Part shown: positions 17,301 through 27,000 of the stretch, piece after piece
Layout: the number at the start of each line of letters is the position of its first letter
Numbering within the stretch: the first letter of the stretch is position 1
Assembly (NCBI RefSeq): GCF_006546625.1
Contig: NZ_VIAR01000001.1
Span: 186,001 to 250,000 of the forward strand
Direction: 5' to 3'
DNA length: 64,000 nt
Source of the DNA: Haloflavibacter putidus
GTDB taxonomy: Bacteria > Bacteroidota > Bacteroidia > Flavobacteriales > Flavobacteriaceae
Made by a program: the position numbers and the translations under genes
Notes under the pieces: model-generated
The model's database searches: none
Seen by the model: only the letters and a program-made list of their open reading frames with translations
What the model was told of the DNA's origin: nothing

Positions 17301-19838
17301 ATTACTTTTCCATCGGGAGAAGGTGGTAATGCTTTAATTAGTATTGAAAATGGCAGCAAAGTCTTATCGCAACAATGGGTAGAAACCAAAAAAGGAGAGA
17401 CGCAAGTAAAAATTCCGTTAAGTAAAGAAATGGCGCCCAACATTTATGTAAATATCACGTTATTGCAAGCACACGAACAAACCAAAAACGATTTACCAAT
17501 CAGACTTTATGGGGTTATTCCAATTTTAGTAGAAAACCCAAACACCAAGCTAGAACCAGAATTACAACTCCCTAAAAGCATAAAGCCAGAACAGAATTAT
17601 TCCGTAAAGGTATCTGAAAAAAACAACCGTGCAATGACCTACACGTTGGCCGTGGTAGACGAAGGTTTGTTAGATCTTACACGTTTTAAAACGCCCGACA
17701 TTCACCAAGCTTTTTATGCCCGCGAGGCATTGGGCGTAAAAACCTTTGACATTTATGATGATGTGATAGGGGCTTTTACCGGAAGTGTAGACAATATTTA
17801 CGAAATTGGTGGGGGAGATTTGGCTGCCGGCGCAAAAAACAGAAAAGCAGATCGTTTTAAACCAGTTGTAAGTTATTTAGGCCCTTTTTATTTAGAAGCC
17901 GGAAAAACCGCAACACACAAATTATACATGCCAAATTATATAGGCTCTGTACGCGCAATGGTAGTTGCTGGCAATGAGGAAGATACAGCTTACGGAAATG
18001 CAGAAAAAACGATTTCTGTAAAAAAACCATTGATGGTATTAACCTCGCTTCCGCGGAAATTATCGCCGGGAGAAAAAGTAACGCTGCCGGTAACCGTCTT
18101 TGCGATGGAAAAAAAGATAAAAAATGTGCAGGTAAAGGTAAAAACAGATGCTGCTTTAAAACCTCTAAAAGAAACCAAGCAAAATATACGTTTTAACGAA
18201 GTAGGCGAACAAATTGTAAACTTTGAATTTGAAGTAAATTCTGCCAGTAAGCCACAAAACATACAAGTTTTTGCCTCAAGCGCCGGCGAAAAAGCAAAGT
18301 CTTTTGTAGAGATAGATGTAATTAACCCAAATCCGGTAACCCATAAAGTGCAAACTAAAGCCTTAAAAAACGAGCAAGAGGCTAGCTTTACATTTTCACC
18401 TTTTGGCGTTTCTGGAAGTAATAGCGCCAATCTTGTAGTTTCTACTTTACCACCAATTAATTTGGAGAAGCGTTTAGATTTTTTAATCAATTATCCGCAC
18501 GGATGTTTAGAACAGATTATTTCTGGTGCTTTTCCACAATTATACCTCAACGATTTGGCAGAAATTACCTATGATAAAAAACAAGAAATTAAAGAAAACA
18601 TAGAAAGTACTTTACAAAAATTAAACGATTATCAATTAGCTTCGGGCGCATTTGCGTATTGGCCAGGAGGTAATTCTCCAGACGATTGGTCTACTACTTA
18701 TGCGGGACATTTTATGCTGGAAGCCAAACAGAAAGGTTATGTTTTGCCGGTAAGTTTGCTTTCTAATTGGTTGTCTCACCAAAAACGTAAAGCCCAACAT
18801 TGGCGTAATTCGTATACATCGTATAACAGTAGTCTAAATCAGGCTTACCGTTTATATACTCTAGCTTTGGCAGGACAACCGGCATTGGCCGCAATGAACC
18901 GTTTGCGCGAATCTAATGAGATGAACACAGCTGCAAAATGGCGTCTGGCTGCTGCCTATGCTCAAAATGGTAAAAAAGATATTGCCAACGATTTACGTTC
19001 TACAACCAATATTAATTTTGACGAAAGTAAAAACAATAAGTTTACCTACGGTTCTGCATTTAGAAACAAAGCAATGGCATTAGAAACTTTGGTTTTATTA
19101 GAAGACAAAAATCAGCTAGAATTGGCACAATCTTTAGCCAAAGGCTTGTCTTCGCAAAAATGGTACAGCACGCAAGAAACGGCCTATGCCTTGTTGGCGT
19201 TATCTAAAATGGCAGTAAAACAAGATGAAAAAGCTATAAATGTGGGCTATATCCTAAATGGAAAAGAATTTAATGCTAAATCTGATAAAAGTTTGGTTAG
19301 TAAAAAGCTCCACTTGAAAGCAGACGAAAATAAATTAAACCTGACAAATCATAATAATCAGATGGTTTTTGTAACCTTGACCCAAAGCGGGAAGTTACCG
19401 GTTGGAAAAGAATTACAAGAACAACGCAATTTGCAAGTAAAAACACAGTTTGTAGATGCAGAAGGCAGCAAACTAAACATTAAAAATTTACGCCAAGGCA
19501 CAGAAATTACGTCAAAAATAACAATTACCAATACCGGATTAGACGCTATTAAAGACGTAGCATTAACACAACTTTTTCCAAGTGGATGGGAAATTGTAAA
19601 TACCGGATTTACCAATTTTGGAAACGAGCAAAACACCAATTATACGTATAAAGACATTCGGGATGATAGGGTGAGTTTTTATTTCGATTTGGATAAAAAA
19701 CAAACAAAAACCTTCCGCGTAAAGCTAAACGCTTCCTATTTGGGCAACTATTATTTGCCGGGAACGCAAGCAGAAGCCATGTACGATAATAACTATTTTG
19801 CCCGTAATAATGGAGTTTGGGTAAAGGTAATAGAGTAA
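14301..19838 (+). CDS. alpha-2-macroglobulin family lipoprotein, YfhM-like
   Basis: The 1845-residue protein starts with a lipobox (IIFTTC-type, Cys near residue 20) and consists of repeated macroglobulin beta-sandwich domains. It has the central segment GLLDLTRFKTPDIHQAFYAR, and a thioester motif in YPHGCLEQ near residue 1397-1404, followed by an alpha-helical toroid with YAGHFMLEAKQKG. The reactive Cys-Gln bond is used to trap attacking proteases in the periplasm. The gene is 34 bp from pbpC. That pairing is known from Escherichia coli, where a2M is proposed to guard the cell when the wall is breached and PBP1C repairs it. Length is somewhat above the E. coli homologue. Confidence 0.93.
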   Translation: MRFYYFTLLFIISLIFTTCKDDDTQKTDNLYEYKDYISYHTNGRHSVAAPIKIKLNKQVAQYELSQEIPSNLIAISPEINGKLYIENGNTLLFQPKENLKPDTKYILSINLKEVYGNLPKGLEKYTFSFKTIAPNFKIETGNLQSYSKEKQYLFGEIETADVINLIQAKQLLIAKQDGKTLPISWGNNAATSTIFHFKIDSISRKKQKDQISLSWNGKPIGAEHKGKRNFKIAGQDNFKIVDIHSRLDEEVSLAINFSDPINPQQDFQGLVNIENQKNLRFEVDNNVLHVYPKKRVTGKLKVEVFSGLQNLQGATLQQNFSELIGFQELKPAVRMLSKGVILPASTNTPIHFETVNLRAVDVRIIKIYQDNILSLLQTSNLYNTYNIRRVGRKIAQKTIRLKNTNSFNTSNWQAHAINLSNFIKADPGAVYQVEISFRKNYSTYKCGNQDKNEQKPVVQTEKAYPNEQYREEQYWNNELYNWRQTPYNWQEKDNPCHASYYQEDRFARTNILGSDLGLLVKESNKNTYNVVTTNLLKGNREIGVKISLYDFQKQLIKKATTKQEGIAKVTTNRKAAFIIAKKGNNYAYADLDGGNALSLSKFDVSGQELRRGLKGFLYTERGVHRPGDSIHLTFVLNDKENPIPQEHPIQLSVTDARGRLVLEENLRETKTSRKAKNGFYYFPIATQKNDPTGNWEAKISVGGANFTKTLKVATVKPNRLKINIDFDQEILKAEETIEGSLSAKWLHGAPARNLKAAINVELSPAPSAFPNYQNYIFTDPVRSFESIENKFLETQLSESGKVNFQKNIPLNTKAPGMLQANFLTKVFEGGGDFSMDVISKKLAPYPYFVGLQTPKTEKYDSYNTEEDINFKVLSLNDEAKPAANRELKVYAYKIEWRWWWNRGKDNLSRYENAEVHRAIKKTEITTNANGKATFSLNIPEREAGRYLIRIVDEASGHATGKLTYFYEDWHKNPSDAQSESAKMLVFSADKKAYKVGEEAVITFPSGEGGNALISIENGSKVLSQQWVETKKGETQVKIPLSKEMAPNIYVNITLLQAHEQTKNDLPIRLYGVIPILVENPNTKLEPELQLPKSIKPEQNYSVKVSEKNNRAMTYTLAVVDEGLLDLTRFKTPDIHQAFYAREALGVKTFDIYDDVIGAFTGSVDNIYEIGGGDLAAGAKNRKADRFKPVVSYLGPFYLEAGKTATHKLYMPNYIGSVRAMVVAGNEEDTAYGNAEKTISVKKPLMVLTSLPRKLSPGEKVTLPVTVFAMEKKIKNVQVKVKTDAALKPLKETKQNIRFNEVGEQIVNFEFEVNSASKPQNIQVFASSAGEKAKSFVEIDVINPNPVTHKVQTKALKNEQEASFTFSPFGVSGSNSANLVVSTLPPINLEKRLDFLINYPHGCLEQIISGAFPQLYLNDLAEITYDKKQEIKENIESTLQKLNDYQLASGAFAYWPGGNSPDDWSTTYAGHFMLEAKQKGYVLPVSLLSNWLSHQKRKAQHWRNSYTSYNSSLNQAYRLYTLALAGQPALAAMNRLRESNEMNTAAKWRLAAAYAQNGKKDIANDLRSTTNINFDESKNNKFTYGSAFRNKAMALETLVLLEDKNQLELAQSLAKGLSSQKWYSTQETAYALLALSKMAVKQDEKAINVGYILNGKEFNAKSDKSLVSKKLHLKADENKLNLTNHNNQMVFVTLTQSGKLPVGKELQEQRNLQVKTQFVDAEGSKLNIKNLRQGTEITSKITITNTGLDAIKDVALTQLFPSGWEIVNTGFTNFGNEQNTNYTYKDIRDDRVSFYFDLDKKQTKTFRVKLNASYLGNYYLPGTQAEAMYDNNYFARNNGVWVKVIE

Positions 19839-19872
19839 AACCTTAAGAAGTTTTAAAAATCTTCTACTAATT

Positions 19873-22236
19873 TTGCAAGCACAAAAAAAACAATTATTTA
19901 AATTTCTTAAAAAATACCGGTTTGTACTACTTGGTATTTTACTTGCTTTTGGCGTTTGGTGGTTTTGTCTTCCGCAGCAGCTTTTTACCGCGCCAACCTC
20001 TACCGTTGTAAAAAGCAAAGAAGGCTTATTTTTAGGTGGACGCATTGCCAGAGACGGTCAATGGCGATTTCCCGAAACAAGCCACGTGCCAAAAAGATTT
20101 GCCAAGTGTTTACTTTATTTTGAAGACGAATATTTTTACCAACATCCTGGCTTTAATCCCGTGGCAATAGCAAAAGCTTTTTGGCAGAATATCACTACAA
20201 ATAAACGTCGTGGCGGAAGTACAATAACGCAGCAGGTAATTAGGCTTTCGCGGAAAAACCAAAATCGTACTTATCTTGAAAAAGGTATAGAACTGGTGCA
20301 AGCAACCCGGCTAGAGGTAGCTTTTTCTAAAAAAGAAATTCTTAATCTATATGCTTCTTATGCACCTTTCGGCGGAAATGTGGTTGGTTTGGAAACCGCA
20401 GCTTGGCGTTATTTTGGCATTCCGGCAAAAGATTTAAGTTGGGGACAAGCAGCAGCTTTAGCCGTTTTACCTAACGCGCCGGCCTTAATTTTTCCGGGAA
20501 AAAACGAAGCAATTCTGCGAAAAAAAAGAAACCGATTATTACATAAATTACACGCAAATCAAGTTATAGATAAAATAAGTTTAGAATTAGCTTTGCAAGA
20601 GCCTTTGCCACAAAAACCTTTAGCTCTACCCGACCTGGCTCCGCATTTAACAGAAAAAATCCGTAAAGAACATAGAGGTAAACAGATTACTACCTCTTTA
20701 TCGTACAATTTGCAAAAAGAATTGCAACAATTAGCAAAGAAGCACTATTTACAATTAAAACAAAACAAAATTCACAACCTGGCCGTTGTGGTACTAGATA
20801 TAAAAACAAGAAAAGTTGTTGGTTATATTGGTAATGCCCCAAATACGCAAAAAGATCCTTTTGTAGATATAATTCAGCAACCGCGAAGTACCGGCAGTAT
20901 ATTAAAACCTTTTTTATATGCTGCCGCTTTAGATGCCGGACAGTTTTTGCCGCATAGTTTGATAGAAGATGTACCCACTAACATTAACGGTTATGCTCCA
21001 TTAAATTATGATAAGAAATATCGAGGAGCCACGCCGGCAGGAGAAGCTTTAGCAATGTCTCTTAATGTGCCATTTGTTAGGATTTTACAAGATTATGGTG
21101 TTGCAAAATTTTATAATCTGTTACAGAAATTAAAATTAAAAGATATTAACCGCAGTGCAAATTCGTATGGTTTATCGTTAATTTTAGGCGGTGCAGAAAG
21201 TTCTTTGTGGGATATTACCAATGCTTTTGCCACTATGGCAGGGAGTTTAAATTTTTATGTAGAAAACTCCAGCCAATACCGCTCTAATGAATTTTTAAAA
21301 GCCCATTATATAAAAAATACTACTACAAATTTTGGTAAAAAAATCGCATTGCCATCAGTGTTTTCTGCAGGAAGTATTTATCACACCTTAAAAAGCCTAC
21401 AAAATGTAAACCGACCCGAAGAAGAACGTAATTGGGAGTTTTTTAGCAGCAATCAAGCTATTGCTTGGAAAACGGGCACCAGTTATGGTTTTAAAGATGC
21501 TTGGGCAGTTGGCGTTACTCCAAAATATGCGGTTGGTGTTTGGGCAGGAAATGCAGATGGTGAGGGAAGACCCGGACTTACTGGCGTACAAGCTGCGGCA
21601 CCTTTACTTTTTGATGTCTTTAAGAAATTGCCTTTCGGCGGAAATTTTCAAGTACCGCACGATGATTTAGAACAAGCAACTATTTGCAACAAAAGTGGTG
21701 ATTTAGCCGGAATTTATTGTGAAAACACCACAAAAGAATTAATTCCTATTCGTGGCAAACAGACGCAGACCTGTGGGTATCATCAACAAATTATTTTAGA
21801 TACTGAAGAAAATTTTAGAGTAAATGCTTCTTGCTATTCTTTAGAAAACATGCGTTTTAAAAACTGGTTTGTCTTGCCGCCCATAATGGCTCACTATTAT
21901 GCCGAAGAACATCCCGGTTATAAAGAAATTCCGTCGTTTAAAGATGGTTGTTCTAGAGAAGATAGCGCGGTTATGCAATTTATCTACCCCAAAAAAAACA
22001 CCAGCATAATTTTACCTAAAAATTTCAAAGAAGAAAGTAATCCGCTTGTTTTAAAACTGATACATCGTTCTCCGCAAACTCGTGTTTATTGGTATTTGGA
22101 TAACACCTACCTGGGCAGCACCCAAAACTTTCATGAAAAGTACCTTTCTCCTGCTTCGGGCTTGCGTCGTTTAACGGTTATAGACGAGGCAGGAAATAAG
22201 ATACAACAACGCATACGAATAGAAAGAGAAAAATAA
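19873..22236 (+). CDS. pbpC: penicillin-binding protein 1C
   Basis: The 787-residue product has one N-terminal membrane anchor (about 16-33). A glycosyltransferase domain follows, with EDEYFYQHPGFNP (84-96) and RRGGSTITQQ (112-121). The transpeptidase domain has S-I-L-K near 341-344, SLN near 397 and KTGTS near 533. A C-terminal beta domain with several Cys residues fits BiPBP_C. It polymerises peptidoglycan in the periplasm. The only in-frame start before the anchor is TTG 19873; no ATG is available, so a TTG start is likely. It follows the a2M gene in one operon. Confidence 0.94.
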   Translation: MQAQKKQLFKFLKKYRFVLLGILLAFGVWWFCLPQQLFTAPTSTVVKSKEGLFLGGRIARDGQWRFPETSHVPKRFAKCLLYFEDEYFYQHPGFNPVAIAKAFWQNITTNKRRGGSTITQQVIRLSRKNQNRTYLEKGIELVQATRLEVAFSKKEILNLYASYAPFGGNVVGLETAAWRYFGIPAKDLSWGQAAALAVLPNAPALIFPGKNEAILRKKRNRLLHKLHANQVIDKISLELALQEPLPQKPLALPDLAPHLTEKIRKEHRGKQITTSLSYNLQKELQQLAKKHYLQLKQNKIHNLAVVVLDIKTRKVVGYIGNAPNTQKDPFVDIIQQPRSTGSILKPFLYAAALDAGQFLPHSLIEDVPTNINGYAPLNYDKKYRGATPAGEALAMSLNVPFVRILQDYGVAKFYNLLQKLKLKDINRSANSYGLSLILGGAESSLWDITNAFATMAGSLNFYVENSSQYRSNEFLKAHYIKNTTTNFGKKIALPSVFSAGSIYHTLKSLQNVNRPEEERNWEFFSSNQAIAWKTGTSYGFKDAWAVGVTPKYAVGVWAGNADGEGRPGLTGVQAAAPLLFDVFKKLPFGGNFQVPHDDLEQATICNKSGDLAGIYCENTTKELIPIRGKQTQTCGYHQQIILDTEENFRVNASCYSLENMRFKNWFVLPPIMAHYYAEEHPGYKEIPSFKDGCSREDSAVMQFIYPKKNTSIILPKNFKEESNPLVLKLIHRSPQTRVYWYLDNTYLGSTQNFHEKYLSPASGLRRLTVIDEAGNKIQQRIRIEREK

Positions 22237-22339
22237 AGCTTCTAAATTGCTGATTGCTTGCGCTTAGCAGATAAAAATTCCCCATAAGGAAACTTCCTGA
22301 TATTTGTTGATAAACCTTTAACACTTTTTTATGTTTAGT

Positions 22340-22373
22340 TTGTTCGGTTATATACGAACTAAGTGTACTTTTG
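22340..22373 (+). promoter_or_regulatory. promoter with embedded operator for the efflux operon
   Basis: TACTTTTG at 22366-22373 matches TAnnTTTG exactly, with TTTG at 22339-22342 upstream (23-base spacing). Between them lies an inverted repeat GTTCG (22342-22346) and CGAAC (22355-22359), extended by TTAGTT before and TAAG after. This is where the GbsR/MarR-type regulator encoded next would be expected to bind and block its own operon. Confidence 0.65.
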
Positions 22374-22398
22374 CACTCGATTTGAAGAAAAAGTGAAA

Positions 22399-22881
22399 AT
22401 GACTAATTGTACAGAGAAAAAAAGAAAACTTATAGAGCGCATAGGTATTCATTTTGAAAAGGAAATGGATTTATCGCCGCTAGCAGCACGTATTTTAGGA
22501 TTGTTGATTTTATCGCCTTCAGAAGATTTAAGTTTTGAAGACATAACCAACATTACTTGTGCCAGCAAAAGTTCTATATCTACCAATATTAATCTTTTGT
22601 TGCAGCTTAAAATTATAGATTACTTCACAAAGCCGGGCGATAGACGTCGGTATTTTAGAGCAAGCAGAAACCATTTAAAGTTGGCTTTAAATGACAATCT
22701 TTCTAAAGTAGAGAAAGAATTAGAGGTTTTGGAGTTGATAGACGAATTTAACCAAGGTGATGAAAAAGAGTCTAACCACAAATTTCAAGTACGGCTTTTA
22801 TACCGTGAGTTTTTAAAAAATCAGCAAAAAAATTTACAGAATACCCTTAAGAAAATTTCAGAAATACAAGATACACAATAG
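22399..22881 (+). CDS. GbsR/MarR-type transcriptional regulator of the efflux operon
   Basis: The product from ATG 22399 is 160 residues. The frame can be extended to GTG 22363, but that codon lies upstream of the predicted transcription start, so I reject it. A winged-helix core spans about 25-95, with helix-turn-helix ITNITCASKSSISTNINLLLQL and a wing rich in basic residues (KPGDRRRYFRAS). A charged helical tail follows. It precedes a complete RND pump by 8 bp, so it is probably the local repressor and autoregulator. Ligand unknown. Confidence 0.85.
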   Translation: MTNCTEKKRKLIERIGIHFEKEMDLSPLAARILGLLILSPSEDLSFEDITNITCASKSSISTNINLLLQLKIIDYFTKPGDRRRYFRASRNHLKLALNDNLSKVEKELEVLELIDEFNQGDEKESNHKFQVRLLYREFLKNQQKNLQNTLKKISEIQDTQ

Positions 22882-22889
22882 AAACAACC

Positions 22890-24008
22890 ATGAAAAAGAG
22901 AAATATTATCCTAAGCATTATAGTAATTTTTGCTTTATCCTTAAGTTCCTGCGGCGATCAAGCACAAGGAAGACAGCAAACCCAAGGGCCAAAACCGTTT
23001 CCGGTAACAGAGACGGTAACCAGAACTGTTACCGGATATGAGAGTTATCCTGCCAGTGTAGAAGGTGTTATAAATAGCCAAATACGTCCTAAAGTACAAG
23101 GTTACATCACAGATGTTTTGGTAGACGAAGGCCAAAAAGTAACAAAAGGGCAAATGCTTTTTAAACTAGAAACAGAAAGTTTAAGTCAAGATGCAGAAGC
23201 TGCAAAAGCCAATGTAAATGCGGCACAAGTTGAGGTAAACAAGTTAAAACCACTCGTAGAAAAAGAAATTATAAGTCAAGTGCAATTAGAAACTGCCAAA
23301 GCAAAGCTTGCACAAGCAAAAGCCAGTTATAATAGTGTAGCCGCTAATATAGACTATGCAAACATAAAAAGTTCTGTAGACGGTTATATTGGGTCTATAA
23401 ACCATAGAAATGGTGCGTTGGTAAGCCCTAATGATGTGTTAACCACCGTTTCACAAACCGATAAGGTTTATGCTTTCTTTAGCATGAATGAGAAAGAATA
23501 CCTTAACTTTTTGAGCGAAGCAGAAGGAAAAGATATTGAAGAAAAATTAGCCAATTTTCCGCTGGTTAAATTACGTTTGGCCAACGAAGAAATCTATAAG
23601 GAGAAGGGAAAAATAGAAACTGTATCTGGCCAAGTTAACCCTAAAACAGGAACTGTAAGCTTTCGGGCACAATTTCCTAATCCAAATAGGATTTTAAGCA
23701 ACGGAAACAGTGGTAGTGTTTTAATTCCTGAAACGTATGAAAATGCTTTAATTATTCCAGAAATTTCCAGTTTTGAGCGACAAGGTCGTGTATATGTTTA
23801 CGGAATACAAGGCGATACGCTTGCAGTGAACAAACCTATAGAGATTACAACCCGGGTAGATAATTTTCTTGTAGTGAAATCTGGTATTAAAAAAGGAGAA
23901 AAGTTTGTTGCAAAAGGTGTAGGACAGTTGCGTAACAATGCGCCCATAAAACCGCAGCCTGTACCATTTGATAGTGTTGCGCAACCTATTAAGCCTGTTT
24001 TTAAATAA
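22890..24008 (+). CDS. RND efflux periplasmic adaptor (MFP) lipoprotein
   Basis: The 372-residue protein has a lipobox LSSC (Cys near residue 21), then the lipoyl/hairpin unit with VEGVINSQIRPKVQGYITDVLVDEGQKV split around an alpha-helical hairpin of Ala/Lys-rich repeats. A beta-barrel and a membrane-proximal domain follow. It bridges the inner-membrane RND pump and the outer-membrane channel encoded by the next two genes. It is 15 bp from the permease gene. Length and order are standard for AcrA/MexA-like adaptors. Confidence 0.95.
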   Translation: MKKRNIILSIIVIFALSLSSCGDQAQGRQQTQGPKPFPVTETVTRTVTGYESYPASVEGVINSQIRPKVQGYITDVLVDEGQKVTKGQMLFKLETESLSQDAEAAKANVNAAQVEVNKLKPLVEKEIISQVQLETAKAKLAQAKASYNSVAANIDYANIKSSVDGYIGSINHRNGALVSPNDVLTTVSQTDKVYAFFSMNEKEYLNFLSEAEGKDIEEKLANFPLVKLRLANEEIYKEKGKIETVSGQVNPKTGTVSFRAQFPNPNRILSNGNSGSVLIPETYENALIIPEISSFERQGRVYVYGIQGDTLAVNKPIEITTRVDNFLVVKSGIKKGEKFVAKGVGQLRNNAPIKPQPVPFDSVAQPIKPVFK

Positions 24009-24023
24009 AAATATATAATTCTC

Positions 24024-27000
24024 ATGTTAAAGAAATTTATAGAACGACCTGTTTTATCGACGGTTGTTTCAATTATCATAGTAATTTTAGGTATACTTGG
24101 TATTACCAGTTTACCGGTTTCGCAATATCCAGATATTGCCCCGCCAACTGTACAAGTTACAGCAAATTATCCGGGTGCTAACGCAGAAACGGTTCTAGAG
24201 AGTGTAATTATTCCTATAGAAGAACAAATTAATGGGGTAGAAGGAATGGATTATATTACTTCTACTGCCAGTAATAGCGGTCGGGCGCAAATTCAGGTTT
24301 TCTTTAAACAAGGTTATGATCCCGATATTGCAGCGGTAAACGTGCAAAACCGTGTAGCCAGGGCAAATCCTTTATTACCGCGAGAAGTAACCCAATCTGG
24401 GGTAATTACCCAAAAGCAGCAAACCAGTGCTTTGATGTTCTTGGCGGTGCTTTCTAAAAACGAAGAATACAACTCGACTTACTTACAAAACTACCTGAAC
24501 ATTAATTTGTTACCGGAGTTAAAACGTATTAACGGGGTTGGAGATGTATCTGTTTTTGGTAGTAAAACCTATGCCATGCGAATTTGGTTAAAACCGGAAA
24601 AATTAAAAGCTTATGGCTTAATACCATCTGATGTTACCAAAGCTATTAACGAGCAAAGTTTGGAAGCAGCTGCAGGATCTATTGGTCAAAACAACGCAGA
24701 AGCTTTTGAATATGTAGTAAAATACAGCGGTCGTTTTAAAACCGAAGATCAGTACAGAAGTATTGTTATAAAAGCTTTAGACCAAGGAGAGTATTTGCGT
24801 TTATCTGATGTTGCCGATGTAGAATTAGATGCTGAAGGTTATAGTACGCACGCAACTACCAACGGTTATCCTGCAATTAATATGGCGGTTTACCAAACTC
24901 CAGGATCTAACGCGCAAGAGATTATTCAGCAAATACACGAAAAGCTGGATGCCGCAGAAAAAGATTTCCCGGAAGGCTTAGAAGTTTATATCAACTTAGA
25001 TTCCAATGAGTTTTTGGAGGCTTCTATCAGTAAAGTAATTACTACTTTAATAGAAGCATTTATTTTGGTATTTATTGTAGTATTTATCTTTTTACAAGAT
25101 GTTAGGTCTACTTTAATTCCGGCTATTGCCGTACCGGTTTCTATTATTGGTACGTTCTTTTTCCTTAACCTATTTGGTTATTCTATCAACCTATTAACCT
25201 TGTTCGCTTTAGTATTGGCTATCGGTATTGTGGTAGATGATGCCATTGTCGTCGTCGAGGCCGTACACGCTAAGTTAGAAGAAGGTGCAGACTCGGCACT
25301 TTCTGCCACGCGAACCGCAATGGATGAAATTACCGGAGCTATTATTTCTATTACTTTGGTAATGGCCGCGGTATTTATTCCGGTTACTTTTATAACCGGT
25401 CCTACAGGGGTTTTTTATGAGCAATTTGGGATTACCCTAATTGTGGCTATTGCAATTTCGGCAGTAAATGCTTTGACTTTGAGTCCTGCGCTTTGTGCTC
25501 TATTTTTAAAACCTCAGCACGAGAAAGAAAAAGACAAAAACAAGAGTTGGTTACAGAAATTTTATAGCAGGTTTAACACTGCTTTCGAGACAACCACCAA
25601 TCGCTACGTAAGCAGTTTATCGTTTTTATACAAACATAAATGGATTACTCCGGTAGTAATTTTATTAACCGTGGGCGGAATTTACTATGGGGTAGAAAAA
25701 ACACCAACCGGTTTTGTTCCTAACGAAGATCGTGGAGTGCTTTTTGCCAATATAGAATTGCCGGCCGGAGCTACATTAGACCGTACAGTTGCTATTACTA
25801 ACAATTTAAAAACAAGGGTAAACCAACTAGACGGCGTTACCGGTGTTACCGTAGTAAATGGTTTTAGTTTAATTAGCGGACAAGGAAGTAACTTTGCTAT
25901 TGCCTTTATACGTTTGGCGCCTTGGGAAGAAAGAGAAGGCGATGAGGTTTCGGCGGAAGCCATTACCGGAAAATTGTTTGGTATTGGTGCACAAATACCC
26001 GGTGCAGAAATGATTTTCTTTGCTCCGCCAAGTATACCCGGTTTTGGAGTTTCGGCAGGATTTGAATTTCAATTGTTAGACCGCAGTGGTGGTAGTTTTA
26101 AAGAACTCGATAGAAAATCACAAGAATTTTTGGCCACTTTATCCGGTAGACCCGAAATTCTTTACGCACAAAGTTCGTTTAACACCAACTACCCGCAATA
26201 CCAATTAGATATTAATATTCCTAAAGCCAAAGAAGCCGGTGTATCTGTTAGCGATATTTTTGGTACCCTACAAGGTTATATAGGTAGTATTTATGCAGCA
26301 GATTTTTCTAGATATGGTAAACAATATCGCGTTTACATACAAGCTTTACCGGAAGACCGGGCAAAAAAAGCAGATTTAAATGCTATGTACGTAAGAAACA
26401 TTAGTGGCGAAATGTCTCCTATTACAGAATTTATAGAATTAAACCGCGTATACGGTCCGCAGCAGGTTACTAGATTTAACCTTTTTAACTCTGCCAGTAT
26501 TAGTGGTGCTTCGGCGCCGGGTTATTCTTCTGGAGATGCAATTGCAGCGCTTCAACAAGAGGCAGCAAAATTACCTAGTGATTTTGGGATAGATTATTCC
26601 GGTTTAACACGAGAAGAAGTAAATGCCGGCTCGCAAGCTTTATTTATATTTTTGCTAAGTATTGTCTTTGTTTATTTTATTCTATCTGCACAATACGAGA
26701 GTTATTTTATTCCTTTTGCAGTACTTTTCTCTTTACCTGTTGGGGTAATGGGAGCATATCTGGTTACCAATTTAATGGGATTACAAGCAAATATTTATTT
26801 CCAAATTGCATTAATTATGTTGGTTGGTCTACTCGCAAAAAACGCTATTCTTATTGTTGAATTTGCTATGCAAAGAAGAAGGGAAGGCATGAGTATTGTA
26901 GATGCTGCCTTAGATGGTGCAAAAGTTAGATTACGCCCTATTTTAATGACCTCACTAGCATTTATTATTGGTCTATTACCATTGGTTTTTGCAAGCGGAA

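Noticed and set aside
22363-22398. GTG-initiated extension of the GbsR/MarR regulator
   Set aside because: The GTG lies before the -7 promoter element, so it would not be on the transcript.
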